Shown: positions 29,301 through 40,467, numbered from the stretch's first letter. The stretch: 64,000 nucleotides of DNA from Symbiodinium natans (GCA_905221605.1 CAJNDS010002512.1:124001-188000), one strand, 5' to 3'. Notes: generated from the sequence alone by a model not told the origin. Numbers and translations: made by a program.

Positions 29301-32300
29301 CTCCTATCGGGAGCTTTTTGATAAGGTCAGGTGCCGTGATGCTTGGACGCTTGCGCAGAGGTCTCCGCTGTGCGTACAGAAGCTGCAGTTGGTGGGAGTT
29401 GGAATGCCGCCGGTGAATCCACCAACAAAAAAGTATCGGTCAAGATCAAACCCTGTGAAAAGGGGAAGGCCCTTGCTGGACAAAAAACAGGTGCGACAAG
29501 TGCCACGCTCTCGGTCACAACGACGAGTGCAACCGGCAGAAGTGGTGGAAAAGCCGAAGCCACTGGAACTGAAGCCTCGTGGTGGGTTGTCGTATCGGTT
29601 CAGCAGAGCGTGGGCAGATGTGGTGGACGATGATGAACAGGCGGAGGCCTTGGTCTCGTATGCCGCTTCCTCAAGCGATTCAAGCGAGGAGGAGACCAAT
29701 GCCGCGCAGCGCCTGAAGGAAATCTTTTTGAAAGAAAGGGATTCACAGAGAACTGCGATTCGTGGCAATGTTCCGATGGGTGGTTCTTCCGGCCCCAATG
29801 ACGGGCAGAAAAAATCGGTTCACCTTGGCAAAGAACGCGACAAAGCGTCGCGGGGGGAGACCCGCCAAGAAGTGACTTCTCAAGTTTTTTCGCTACCACA
29901 ACCTTCTCGTCGAACTGAACAGTCTCAAAAAAGAGCAAGGGATGGCTCAGTTATAGTTGGTTCGCTGGCGGTGGGCTCCACGGATGAGGTTTTACCTGGG
30001 CAAGGTGTTGCTGGACAGGTGAATGTATCTGAAGGCGCTCAAGTTCTTCCTGGGCAAGAAGTGGCTGGACAGGAGACGGCGCTGGAAGGAGCGGTGCAAA
30101 TTCCTGGCGAGGAGACTGACCAAAACGAAGGAGAAGGTGGGAGCAATGAACTCCATGGTGATGGTGCGAAGACATTGGATGTTCGTCCGGTGAAGAATGT
30201 TCCTCAGCAATTGCTGGTTAAAGGTCTTCTGAATCGGATTTATTGGAAGGTTGCAGTTGGCAAGTTGCCGGTGGGGCAAAGAGACTGCCAAAAAGGGTCC
30301 AATAAGATGGATCGAAATTTGGTTATTAGCATGTCATCCGAAGGTGCAAGCGAACAGGATGAGAACCTGGCACTGGAGGACGATGCTGATCAGTCAATGG
30401 GTGACGGTGCGATGGTAGTTCTGGTGTATGATCCAAGGACGCTGATTCAGTCGCCTACAACTGATTGGGTTATGCGTCGTGGTCTGACCGATCGTTCCGT
30501 CTGGCCAGCAATGGCGTACACAGCACAGAGAATATGTGCTGAAATGGTTCAAGTGGATGAACTGAATGCCCAGTTGAATACTGGGAGACTCCTTTTTGAA
30601 AGGAGAGATCAAGGATATTATTGTGATTTGCATCATTCGTTCCATGACAATCCGTGCTTGCCGGTGGTGGGAGAAGAGGAGACATCCAGTGGGTCGTCAA
30701 GACTGGCGGGCACAAGGATTTTCTTGTGGTCAGTGTACTCTCGCGTTGCTTCCAATTTCTCTACGCAGGACCGCACTACTGGGAAGATCTTTGACAGCAC
30801 AAAGGGGTATCCTGGTGAAGGACCAAACAATGGTGACAATCCTTCCTCTAAGAGGAACTTACCCTGGATCTCTGAAGACTACCTCGACGAAGTGGTGTCA
30901 AAAAAGATGGAAAGGTCTTCAGATATGGATGGGCTGGAGGGGTTTGTTCCGGGAAGTGAGGGATCGTTGGAAAAGGTAGAGGTGGAGAATGTTACTGCCT
31001 CTAAAATTCTTATGGCTCTTTGGAAAAAGGGATATAGAGCTGGGTATAGGAGGTTGTGTCGTTTGAACGTATCTGGATGCAAGGTTGGAACCGTGAAGCG
31101 TCCAATCAAAAGGGTGCAGAAGATCGGCGCTAGGAAAGCCTTCATGAAGAAGTTCAATGTTTTTGGATCGTCTCAGCATGGCTCAGGAGTTGGCGGAAAA
31201 CCAATCATGAAGGTGGTAGGACCAAGGCCAGGTTTTCCAGCTGTACTCCAAGCACCAACTACTGATAGCACGTCGGGTGAAGGGAGCAGTCCCCAGGTAC
31301 ATGGCAATGTTCATGTAGAGCACAATCGCCCTATGGACCGGTATGAGGCAGAGCGCTTGGAGAAGAGGAAGAAGGGCTTCTGCTACTGGTTCGGCAAGGG
31401 GAAAGATCGCTGCAAATTTGGTGACGACTGCAAATTCATCCATTCAGAAGATGATGTGGTGCTGCATTCGTATTGGTGCAAATACTATGTGGCGGGGAGA
31501 CCCTGTTTCGCTGGAAAGACGTGTGCGTTCTCGCATGATGCAACTGGTGTGAGGTGCATTCAGTTTGCTCAGTCTGGGAAGTGTCGTTATGGTGACAGGT
31601 GTGTTTTTGAGCATGGTGATCCGCTGAATGAACAGAGGCCAAGGTCTCCGAGGACGCCCCCAAGGGATGGTCCAAGGAGAAGTTCTGGTGCAAAAGGTGG
31701 GGAAGAGGAGATCTCTCCTGAACAGTTCGATGATGGTGAGGAGTATTCCATGACCTATGACGATGACACCAAAATGTCGGAACTGTTGATGGAAGCGATT
31801 TCATTTCTGTCGAATGGCAAAACAGATTTGGCCCGAGCAGAGGCGGACCCACTGTTCAAACTCCTGAAGTTCAAGGGAGATGCTGACCAGATGGATAGAG
31901 AATGGGTATCGTGGACCGACGATATGTTGTCCGTGCTGGAACTTCACGAAGTAGTGAAGTCGTATGAGGTTTCGCTCGAGGAGGTGGAAGAATGGGTCAA
32001 TGACCTGAGGATATGGTTCGAGCGAGCCAACGTGGAAGAAGAAAAAGATCCCAAAAGGGGCAAGAAGAGGTCCCTAGAAAGGGAGTCCAGCAAAGATATT
32101 CCTGCCGAAAAGGAGGTGGTTGAGACTTCTGAGACGGAGGTTGTCGTCGAGGAGGAGGCAAGAAAGGTTAAAAAGAAGAGGAAAACTGCAGTTATCGAAG
32201 ATCCTTACACTCTCCTGGTTCCAAAGCCTAAGAAGATGCCGGCGACCATTGAGAAGAGTGGATCATCATCCAATGCGGCGGTTTCTGCAGGGGAAAAAGC

Positions 32301-32619
32301 CTCGAAAATGCGCACAAAGTCAAACGTCGGTGGAAAGACGCAGAAGAAGGAGAAAAGTCAGAGTCCCAAAAAGGAAGAGGTGGTAATGGTGCAAGGTCCT
32401 GAGGAAAAGGATCGTCCATCTGATGTGGATGCGCAAGCGTCTACAGCTGTGAGTGCAGAGCTGGGTCAATCTTGCCAAGCGATTGAGGACGCAAAAAGAG
32501 AAGGATTGGTATCCTCAATTCAAAGGGGCGTACAGGATCCTGTTCTTGCAGTTTCGGACCTGGAGTATATTCTGCTGCAACTTCACCTCAAGATTGCCAA
32601 CAATCGGAAAAAGAAGTGA
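29257..32619 (+). CDS. LTR element ORF 5: large protein with a second CCCH triplet
   Basis: The open frame has 1120 codons and starts at a GTG, so it is a continuation rather than a gene start. The first half is Ser/Arg/Glu-rich and low in structure. A second CCCH triplet is present: CYWFGKGKDRCKFGDDCKFIH (C-x9-C-x5-C-x3-H, about 31381-31443), then CKYYVAGRPCFAGKTCAFSH and CIQFAQSGKCRYGDRCVFEH (both C-x8-C-x5-C-x3-H, to about 31614). A C-terminal basic region (KKRKTAV, PKPKKMP) could be nuclear-localising. The stop at 32617-32619 is 371 bp before the 3' LTR. Two CCCH triplets about 3 kb apart suggest an internal duplication of the Gag zinc-finger region. No RT, protease or integrase signature is present. 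Confidence 0.65.
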   Translation: MREAEGSGAKTMPRGSYRELFDKVRCRDAWTLAQRSPLCVQKLQLVGVGMPPVNPPTKKYRSRSNPVKRGRPLLDKKQVRQVPRSRSQRRVQPAEVVEKPKPLELKPRGGLSYRFSRAWADVVDDDEQAEALVSYAASSSDSSEEETNAAQRLKEIFLKERDSQRTAIRGNVPMGGSSGPNDGQKKSVHLGKERDKASRGETRQEVTSQVFSLPQPSRRTEQSQKRARDGSVIVGSLAVGSTDEVLPGQGVAGQVNVSEGAQVLPGQEVAGQETALEGAVQIPGEETDQNEGEGGSNELHGDGAKTLDVRPVKNVPQQLLVKGLLNRIYWKVAVGKLPVGQRDCQKGSNKMDRNLVISMSSEGASEQDENLALEDDADQSMGDGAMVVLVYDPRTLIQSPTTDWVMRRGLTDRSVWPAMAYTAQRICAEMVQVDELNAQLNTGRLLFERRDQGYYCDLHHSFHDNPCLPVVGEEETSSGSSRLAGTRIFLWSVYSRVASNFSTQDRTTGKIFDSTKGYPGEGPNNGDNPSSKRNLPWISEDYLDEVVSKKMERSSDMDGLEGFVPGSEGSLEKVEVENVTASKILMALWKKGYRAGYRRLCRLNVSGCKVGTVKRPIKRVQKIGARKAFMKKFNVFGSSQHGSGVGGKPIMKVVGPRPGFPAVLQAPTTDSTSGEGSSPQVHGNVHVEHNRPMDRYEAERLEKRKKGFCYWFGKGKDRCKFGDDCKFIHSEDDVVLHSYWCKYYVAGRPCFAGKTCAFSHDATGVRCIQFAQSGKCRYGDRCVFEHGDPLNEQRPRSPRTPPRDGPRRSSGAKGGEEEISPEQFDDGEEYSMTYDDDTKMSELLMEAISFLSNGKTDLARAEADPLFKLLKFKGDADQMDREWVSWTDDMLSVLELHEVVKSYEVSLEEVEEWVNDLRIWFERANVEEEKDPKRGKKRSLERESSKDIPAEKEVVETSETEVVVEEEARKVKKKRKTAVIEDPYTLLVPKPKKMPATIEKSGSSSNAAVSAGEKASKMRTKSNVGGKTQKKEKSQSPKKEEVVMVQGPEEKDRPSDVDAQASTAVSAELGQSCQAIEDAKREGLVSSIQRGVQDPVLAVSDLEYILLQLHLKIANNRKKK

Positions 32620-32977
32620 TTGGATGGTATGGATGAAGGGATGGTTTTTCTCTTTCTGGAGACAGGTGCGCTGGAACAGCCAATGTGCTGACAAATGTGG
32701 TGGTTACTATTAAGGGTATGGAAATCCCTGATAGTAGAAGTCAGTAGCTTTTCGCGTAGCGAAGACCACGGTTTGTGGTGAAGAAGGCCAAGGAGTCTTC
32801 AGTGATGAGAGGATCATGGTGAAAAGAGATTCTCTGTGGGTAGTAGGTTAGCCAATGTGCTATAATTCCGTCCTGGAAGACGTTAAACCATAACATGCAT
32901 TTCAAGCAGCTGGCTGCTGCCTTAATGGCAGTTTTTGGCCAAAAGATCTGCACCTCCAATGTGTCCTAGGAAATCCT

Positions 32978-32990
32978 AGGACAGGGGGAG
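32978..32990 (+). promoter_or_regulatory. Polypurine tract of the LTR element
   Basis: AGGACAGGGGGAG abuts the 3' LTR (12 of 13 purines). This is the expected place for plus-strand priming. The stretch 32620-32977 before it holds no gene. Confidence 0.7.
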
Positions 32991-33276
32991 TGCGGAGCTG
33001 CAATTGGTATTGTAGAAAGGAGTTCGTGTTGGGGTTGGATGGGTCAATGAACCCGGAAATCATATTTGGCTCAAGATGGCCGAGAGCCGTCAGCTTTTGT
33101 TGAAAAAGTACGTACGCTTGGGGTTGGGTTTAACGGGTTGGAGTAGTCCCGTCCCTTCTCCCTTATCTTGTCCCCTTAGGGTTGGGTGTTCTTGTTTCTG
33201 GTTCGATCTGGGAAATCTATATAGGCGACTGTTGAGGGTTGGTTTCTTTCCCTGTTCCCTTTCGGTTGCCCCCGTA
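32991..33276 (+). repeat. 3' LTR (286 bp)
   Basis: It is apparently identical to 24956-25241, including the spliced-leader-like motif at 33065-33075 and the TATA-like motif. It ends CCCCCGTA and is followed by TAGGG, the second copy of the target duplication. Confidence 0.92.
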
Positions 33277-35064
33277 TAGGGTTTAGGGCCTTGAGTTGTG
33301 TTCGTCGATTTTCGCACCATCAGAAATGAAAGCAGTAGTCGTAGTTGTTCAGGATGGTCCTGAAGTAAAAGTAAGTAGTAGAAGCCAGTGCGAATAAGAA
33401 GATTTTCCGCAACGCGAAGTGTAAACGCTTGCGCCATCTCCAGCAGCCGGGCCGGCACAAGCCACGGGACGTGCACGTCGGCGGTCCAAGGGGCGCACCT
33501 CGGAGTTTCCAGTCCGCACGGTCAGGGCTGCAGATACGAAGACCAGCTGTGGTTGGAGGACAAAGATGCCAGAGAGCAGGCGGCGCTTAAACCTGATACC
33601 TTGAAGCCGCAGGGTGTAGGGTTTAGGGTATAGGGTTTAGGCTTGAGGGTTTAGGGTTTAGGGGTATATAGGCTTGCCGGAGAGCCGCCGCAGTTTGCCG
33701 TAGAGGCTTCACGGTGTCAGCAGGCCGTGCAGGGCCTTCGGTGCACAGGTTGTCTCTGCTCATGGGCTTGTTGCAAAGTGAATCGAATTTGGCAGCCATG
33801 AGCCCCGAAGGAAAATGAAGGAATTATTATTCAATGGTTTCTTACCAAGTATGGCCCAATGGGTTTCTTGCCAAATACGGTCGGACCTGGTCCTTGCAGA
33901 GATTCCTGCCTCGACCGCATAGGTTTCGCTTAGGCTTCTCCTAGGCGTTCCTCCGCGAAAATTTTGGGCAGGCTTGGGTTGGTGTGCGTTTGCATAGGTT
34001 TGGTGTGTGGAGAGCATGTCGTGCAGCTGTTTGCGTTTGTTGTGGTTACAATGTCAAGTCGAGTGAGGCATCGATGCCTTCTTGTCCGGTCGGCCTGCTG
34101 CAGCCACAGACGCTCGATGTGGCAGTGTGTTCGGGAAGGGCTGCGAGCAACAAGCAAGCGGACAGAAGAAAAGCATTGAAACATATTGAAACATGTTTCC
34201 AGCGTTTTATCGCTGCCCATCAACCTAGAGCTTGTCACACACGCCCAGTTTGTTGTTTAAATTGGTTGTTTCCTTTGCTTCCGGCTCTCTGTCCTCATGG
34301 CAAGGACAGCGAGTACCTCAGCAAGCTCTTGCCGTATGTGGGAGCTCCACATCATTCCCGGCTGATGAGCATGCATCCACTTAGTGAGATCAGGACATCA
34401 AGTCCCGTGTTTCTATGCAAAGCCGCTGGCAAGAGTGGTAAGGTAAGTGTCAGCAGTCCGTGCTTGGCTTGCACTCCGTTCCATGAGCATGAGAATCTTC
34501 TCGGTTTGCGGTGCCCCTGCGGTGCCATGAGCATGAGCTACATGAGCCATATGGGCCATGTGCGCAGGAATGGCTGCCAAATGGAGGGCGTGAGCATGAA
34601 AGAGGCCACTGGCTTACAGCAGGTCCTGCAGTCGTGTGTGTATTGCCCTTGCTGGTGCGAATTTCGATGCCTTTTACTTGAGAAGGTTCCTTCACAAGAA
34701 ATCAGCCTTGAAAGAGGGTTGGATGGTAAAACGCCTGTCGGGATTGCCGTAGTCGATGCACATTTTCCAAGGTGTGGAAGCGGCGGAAACTCGGCCACTT
34801 GCCTTGCAGTCAGCCATGCGTCCAATGCGGTTTACAGATATTTACAGGGTGCAGAACAAGAGTAGAATGCATCGACACTGATCCTATGGCGAGGCAACTT
34901 CGTGCTGCAGAATTCCACGTCTGAGTCGTATCAGTCGCACGGTGAGGCAGGAATCAGGAGTTGCAAAAACGAGTTGGCACTTTTGCACACTGACCTGCTT
35001 GTCACCACCCTGAATGCGTGCAGGCATCAGGGCCTGCTGCAGCAGAGCCTCAGATGAAACACTC
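33277..35064. other. Unassigned DNA, telomere-like fragments at its start
   Basis: TAGGGTTTAGGG directly follows the LTR (33277-33288), the other half of the interrupted array. A further degenerate block lies at about 33613-33663. A 293-codon plus-strand frame (33984-34865) is Cys-rich but without domain or start support and has competing frames. I do not call it a gene. Confidence 0.4.
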
Positions 35065-35070
35065 CAGATG

Positions 35071-35168
35071 GGTGGTTGTCAAAATTATGGTCCTTTTTGG
35101 GGTACCCTAAAAATTAGGTTCCGTATTATAAAAGGGATCCAAAAAGGACCCTAATTTTGACAACCACT
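35071..35168. mobile_element. MITE-like inverted-repeat element, 98 bp, with target duplication
   Basis: The terminal inverted repeats are about 29 bp with few mismatches (left GGTGGTTGTCAAAATTA, right TAATTTTGACAACCACT), and the interior is A/T-rich. CAGATG flanks it on both sides (35065-35070 and 35169-35174), a 6-bp target duplication. It has no coding capacity. Confidence 0.75.
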
Positions 35169-35174
35169 CAGATG

Positions 35175-37067
35175 TTCAACCAACGCTCAGCCTGTCCACT
35201 GACCAGTGCACCAGTGCCACCGAGGAGTTCACCTCCAACGACACCATCAACAGAGTACGGCGGAAGCACACACGGTCGAACCTTGCGCCCTGCGATAAGT
35301 TCAAGTGGATGAAGGCACTGCACTCCCGCAACATCCCGTGCCAGACTAGTCTTGGATCTGTTGTTGCTCTCGCCCTGTTTTCTCAGAGCACGCCTGTGTT
35401 TGCGTGTCCTGGCTTCTGTATGAGAGGAGCAATGTTTGACATTCTGTCCCGCCTGTGTTACGTGAGAAGAGGATGTTTTGCTGTCTCGAATAGCGGGGGT
35501 GTGTCAAGCCCTAAACCCCGAAAGTTGAGTTCTTCAACAAAGGGCGGTGGGGTTGGGGTTGCCAGGGCTAATCGTCTATTCCGGAGGAGGATGGTAGCCA
35601 CCATGATCCAGAATTCCCCATCAACCCCTGAAAATGCGAAGAACAACATGCTCCCCAACAACAGTGCACCTGAAAGTAATTATACAAGGTGTATGTAACA
35701 AAAGGGCACGCACCTGACTCCAGACTTCCCTCTTCTCTTGCGAAGGTCGCCTCGACATCCATTGGTTGGCATGCCGAGACAGACCATGGCCGCTCTTTGT
35801 TGAAGCATCCTGTGTACCTCGGTGGATATAGGTTCAACGCGGTTCAATGTCCCATCTCCTACACATCCTAGAAGCTCCAGAAGGTCCAATCCTGATTTGT
35901 GGCGCCGAGGCACGGCATTGCCGAGTCCACAGTCACAAAGACCTACAGCAACATGAAGGCACGGTGCTTCCATGCGGATGGTAGGCTGCACATAAGCCAT
36001 GCACTAGGCAGTCACCTGCGGTATAGGAGTGCGAGGGGGTTCATTTGTGGCAAGTTCTGCATGGCAACAGCTCATCTGATCTGCCTTGGTGGTTTCAGTG
36101 CGCAACCGTCAGTTCCTTGCTTTAAAGAATTGGAGTTTCTGGGGAGGCGTCCAGGGAACCCTCTGGAGGTTATGTGAGGGGAGGGTTCAGAGTTTAGCGT
36201 TTGGGGCTGAGGGTAGCTGGTTTCATTTGGAGGGTAGATGTTCACTGCCGACCTTAGCACATGATCCTGGCTCGCGCAGGCCACAAACATGGAGGCTTGC
36301 CTGCGGCTTTGCAAGTGATGCGATAGGCTGGCAGTTAGCGCAGTTAGCAAACCAGGTGATCCCTGGTTATTGCACGAGTGCAACTCCTGCAAGGTTTTCA
36401 CGGGCAACCTTGGGTTCGTGCCAAAGACACAGCCCAAGATTCGCCTGCAGAAGAGGGCATTCACGGACACAGATGCAGACAATCCCCAAAAGGCCTTGGT
36501 AACTGCCACTTCTCACTTGTGATGGAAGTCTGTGAGTAGGATCGGTTGCTCCCCATCTCGGTTTGACATCGTGGCTCCAACGCTCCAGCTACATTGTAGG
36601 CGTGATCCATCTTCATCTTCTGGGAATCATGTGCAGAAGTAGAAAGGACAGTGCATTGGACCGGCAAAAGTTGCTGAGCTTAAGCAAGCGTGCGGAGCCA
36701 GATGTGTCGGAAGTGTGCTGATCAAAGATCACGCATCGATTCATGGGCGGTTTCACCAGCTCAGTAACTTGCTGAAGGCATGCGCAGAGCAGGAAGAAGG
36801 TCGCACAGGTGGTCGTGTGCGCGGATGTAAGCACAACATGCGCTCCCGGAAGTGTTGCTCTGGAAAGCGGGGGAACATCAGTGTTGGAGGGCTCCTGGAT
36901 GTTGTTGGTTTTCTGCTCTTGGGGCTCGTGGGGGCTCGTGCAACAAAAAAGGTCCTCGGTTCTTCACCGGTGGGGTATGGTGGGGTAAACCATCACAAGC
37001 AGCCGCCCACCTGGGCGAACTAGCACGGTACGTCGCTTCGTGAGTCTTGTCAAAGCTGAGGCCCCAG
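35175..37067. other. Unassigned DNA upstream of the Cys-rich gene
   Basis: No gene is firmly supported. One possible exon on the plus strand reads HECNSCKVFTGNLGFVPKTQ (about 36378-36440), preceded by an AG; it could belong to the Cys-rich gene that follows. Other frames look random. Confidence 0.3.
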
Positions 37068-38041
37068 TGACCTGCCACACCAGTTGCAATCGCTGCGATG
37101 GCGCCACGGAGGACCTCGTGGTGGCCACTTCCTTCTTGTCAGTCATTGACTATGCAGCGCATGCAGCAGTAGAATTCTTCTAGTCATCTTTGTAATTTCA
37201 TGTTTGTTTGCTGTCATTCATCAACTTTTGAGGAAGGAAGTGGAAGATCTTGCATGGAGCATTCCTGACATCGGAACTTGAAAGGAAGTTGTTGCTCAAG
37301 TCACATTGAAGTTGTTTTGGTTGCGCTTCAGAGGTGAGTATGATCCACAATCTTGTATTGGTTCTACTCTGCCTCAATTTCGGGGCAAGCGCCAAATCGT
37401 CACTGAGCAGGAGGATTGTCTCAGCTGCAAAGCCCGCCGATTCCTGTGCCGCGGCAGCACAATCACAAATGTTTGAGAGTTCAACACCGTGTTAAGCTGC
37501 ATTTAGGTGGCTGGCAATCATCTTGTCCAGCAGTGTGCTTGATGCTGTGTAATTTCTTCCACAAGGCACGAGAGGAGGTGCATGGAACAGTGCCCAGACG
37601 GCACGTATGGCGACTCCGACGAAAAATCATGCAGCGAATGTGACCCGCAGGCATTTAATATGAGCTTGCAAGTCACAAGGCTGGCCCATCCAAGTCCGAG
37701 CTGCATTTGTGTGTGAGAGCTGAGGTCACGAGTCTTGTGCCACTTGCAAGGATCCCAGTGAAGAAATGAGTGTGCGTGAGCATCCGCAAGCTTTGCAGAC
37801 TCTACGAAGCTTTGCCGAGGCTCGGGAAGCCGGGTTGCCTGGATGCAAGAAGGCTCTCATTGCCCATAGCAAACCCAGATGTGTCAAGCAGCACACTTCT
37901 TGTCAGCAGTGCTCCACAGGGCATTGTCCTTGCAGAAATGCTGAGGAAGCAGATTGCCAAAGCTGTGCCAGCGAGGAGAACTTCTTGCACAATGGCCGGT
38001 GTTTGACAGCTTGCAGCTTGGACAGCCCTAGCTATGAATAA
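37068..38041 (+). CDS. Furin-like cysteine-rich repeat protein, several exons (partial, possibly decayed)
   Basis: Short plus-strand exons each encode a piece of a furin/growth-factor-receptor-type Cys pattern. Exon 37068-about 37117: TCHTSCNRCDGATED. Exon from 37411 (after GAGCAG): EDCLSCKARRFLCRGS. Exon about 37573-37650: RRCMEQCPDGTYGDSDEKSC, ending SECDPQ before a GC donor. Exon about 37850-38041: RCVKQHTSCQQCSTGHCPC, then ADCQSCASEENFLHNGRCLTAC. The order CxxxCxxC...DCLSC...C-x-QCPDGTY...SCSEC is the usual repeat order, so splicing of these exons is credible. Such domains are extracellular and disulfide-bonded. The start, signal peptide and membrane segment were not found. Further degenerate pieces lie downstream (38.2-39.2 kb), so the locus may be a pseudogene or a longer gene with more exons. 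Confidence 0.45.
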
Positions 38042-40467
38042 CTGTGAAGGCTTCCTCGTGGATTGCTCTGACTACTGTAAGTCTCTCTCCATTTGGGTTT
38101 TTGGTTTCAGAGGAGATTTGCGGTTGCTACTGGTAGTTGGTAGAAGACGTTAGACGACCCGTTTGCAAGCTCACCTGAAAACAGGCCGATGGCCTCCATC
38201 GTACTCAACAACTCGGCAACCGCTTGCAGGCCCACGGCAGTACTTCGCCAACGCGGAAAGAGTCTGTGTCAAGCTTGCCGGCAGCGTGCTTCGGCTGCAC
38301 CTTGTGCATCCCTGTGCCACTATCACACGTGTGGAGCTTTCTACTTCAGCGAGCAGACGAGGTGGTCGCCCTGAAGACGTCTCTTAGCGGGACAGAAGGC
38401 ATGTACATGCGCAGTGGCAATGCTGTGCATCCGAGTGTAAAGTAATGGACTGCTGACACCTCGGAAGTGAATTTCTTCTGTGATTGCTCGCATTGTCTGA
38501 ATCGCTTCAATTGCGATGTAGCCGTGGTCAGTGCTTCTGCTTAACCGAGGACCGGGAATGGCGAAACCTTCTTCGTGTACTCCAACAGCACGGACTGTGT
38601 CAAACTGGTACCTTTGGTGGATGCCTCAAAAGGGCTTGCCAGGTCCAAGCTGTGGTGGTGTGCTTGGTAGGTAGATGTGGTATGTTCGCTTGCTCATGGT
38701 GTGGACCTTCGAGGTTTCGCTTGTGAGAAATTGCTGTCAGCATGGTCTGTTGCTGGCGGCACATCTCAAATGGTGCAAATTGAGGGGGCCGCAAACGTTC
38801 AAGAACATTAACGTCTCGCATCTGATAGCGATGCCTCGCAGTCTTGCCCTGTGTGTGGCTGAACCGATTCGTCATTTCGAAGCGAGACGGGGAATGTCTC
38901 GGCCAAGCTTGGAGAAGAGAAAGAGGGGGGGGGGGGGGGTCCTTGTGGCTTCCGGAGACCGGAAGAACATTGTCCTTGCTTCGTGGCATCAACATCCCAC
39001 TGCAAAAGCCGCGAATACATACTAGTACACCTTTGACCCCATGTGGTCTGAACCAAATGGTCAGTTCTCTGAATTATGGCTCCTCCTCAACCTTTTCGTG
39101 TGCCCTTCCAGCATGCATACGTCAGCTGCTCTTCCTGCCGCAACAAATTTGTAGTTGAACTGCCGGAGACCCACTCGTAACTTTGCGCTCGAGCGTAAAG
39201 GAGTTTCAGTGCGGCCTGCTCCCCAAAGCACGCACGTACTCGGACATGTGATGCCCAAATCTCCAAAGCGTGTCGTCACATGGGATGGGCAAACCGACCG
39301 AGTGCGGCAGTCATGAACTGTTCTGCACAGCTTATTGGCTAGAACTGCAACCTATGACGACTGCGAAATGAGGATGAGAAGGAGAAGGCGAATCCAAAGG
39401 CAGTCAGCGATGAAGCGAGCCTCCCTTGCACTGTAGCACATTGGTTAGTATGCTGTTGCATGGTGATAGACAGTATATTCAGTTTCCTGCCTCGTTTTGC
39501 ACATTTTTTGTGATTGTGGATACCTGAAAGTTGGTGTGCACGAGGAAAATGTGGATGGTCTCGGATATGGGCAATGGAGAGAGCTCCCTGCGCAATGCAC
39601 TGTGGCTGCATTGTCTTTCACGAGCCGAACAGATCACGATGCATCGAGGCTGACCTCTGTAAGCCCCGCCTGAGGTCAGAACAGGCATGGCGTTGCAAAT
39701 GTCCTCTGGTCGCAAGCATGTTTGCTTAAGAAGACGTAAAGTAGTTTGCACGGACTCATATCTATGGAACGGTTTCGCCGAAATATGGTTGCATCACAGT
39801 GGTGTTCACTTGACGGAGTAACATTGGAGTTTCAGTCTGAACTCTGCTCAGCTGCTTATCATGCACCGAGCTGCTCTCTTGCAGTATGCTTGCAGGGACG
39901 AGCTAGAGCCAGCTAAAGCCGCTTGTGGAGGGCCTGTAATCTGCCAGAACCCTGAAACTTCTACTTAGAGTCGGTTGAGGCGAAGAGGACACTTGACCCT
40001 TCTCCCGCAGCAAGGCTAGCACAACGGCGCTCGCAAACGAAAGAGTCTGGCTGCTCCGAGACCGTTGCTGGCTGCGCAGTGGCACGGCCACCTTCGCCAG
40101 CAGCTTGCCTGCACGGAGTATCAACAGAGTGGCATCAAACACTGGCATTTCTCTGCCTCTCCAAAAGATCAATCGTGTGGTCTAGCAGTGGCGTCGCAGT
40201 CCTTGATGCAAGGTTTGTTCTGAGTGAAGTTGAGTGAAGAGTTGATTGAGTGAATTGCTGGGGTTAAATGAGGGGAATGAATCCACATGCAGAGAAAGCA
40301 GACGGCCCTGTGCCCACTCTTTGCATCACTTTGCTGTCCCCGCTTTGCTGTCTTCTCCTTCAGATCTTCGGGCAAAGCGAGCTTTGGACAGATGCAGAAT
40401 GGGCAAGCGGCCCCTCGGTGTGCACTCTCGGGCCCCACGCTGGCGGGTTGTACTGGTCCATTGTATA
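38042..40467. other. Mostly unassigned; possible further Cys-rich exons
   Basis: Fragments resembling the Cys-rich gene are QYFANAERVCVKLAG (about 38240-38285), GETFFVYSNSTDCVKL (about 38560-38607) and HAYVSCSSCRNKFVVEL after an AG (about 39113-39163). They share a Y-F-x-N-A/S-x-x-V/D-C-V-K-L motif but are in different frames. A poly-G run lies at about 38927-38939. No complete gene is visible. Confidence 0.35.

Larger units (their letters stand above)
24956..33276 (+). mobile_element. LTR retrotransposon without recognisable pol, inserted in a telomere-like array
   Basis: This is an 8321-bp element. Two 286-bp LTRs (24956-25241, 32991-33276) look identical base for base. TAGGG flanks both sides (24951-24955 and 33277-33281) as a 5-bp target duplication. 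A primer-binding site abuts the 5' LTR and a purine tract abuts the 3' LTR, so this arose by ordinary LTR retrotransposition. The 7.7-kb interior is open in successive frames for about 2430 codons, with WW, S1-like, three CCCH, SAM-like and three more CCCH modules. I find no protease, RT, RNase H or integrase motif in any frame. It is either a non-autonomous element mobilised in trans, or a family whose Gag-like region is expanded and pol lost. The LTR identity says the insertion is recent, yet the reading frame is broken at about four places. Confidence 0.88.

Noticed and set aside
29343-29633. Alternative frame rich in Thr/Ala within LTR element ORF 5
   Set aside because: The 29257-32619 frame is continuous through it and leads to the CCCH triplet.
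33984-34865. 293-codon plus-strand frame with many Cys
   Set aside because: No splice-site or start support, no repeated Cys spacing, and strong competing minus-strand frames.
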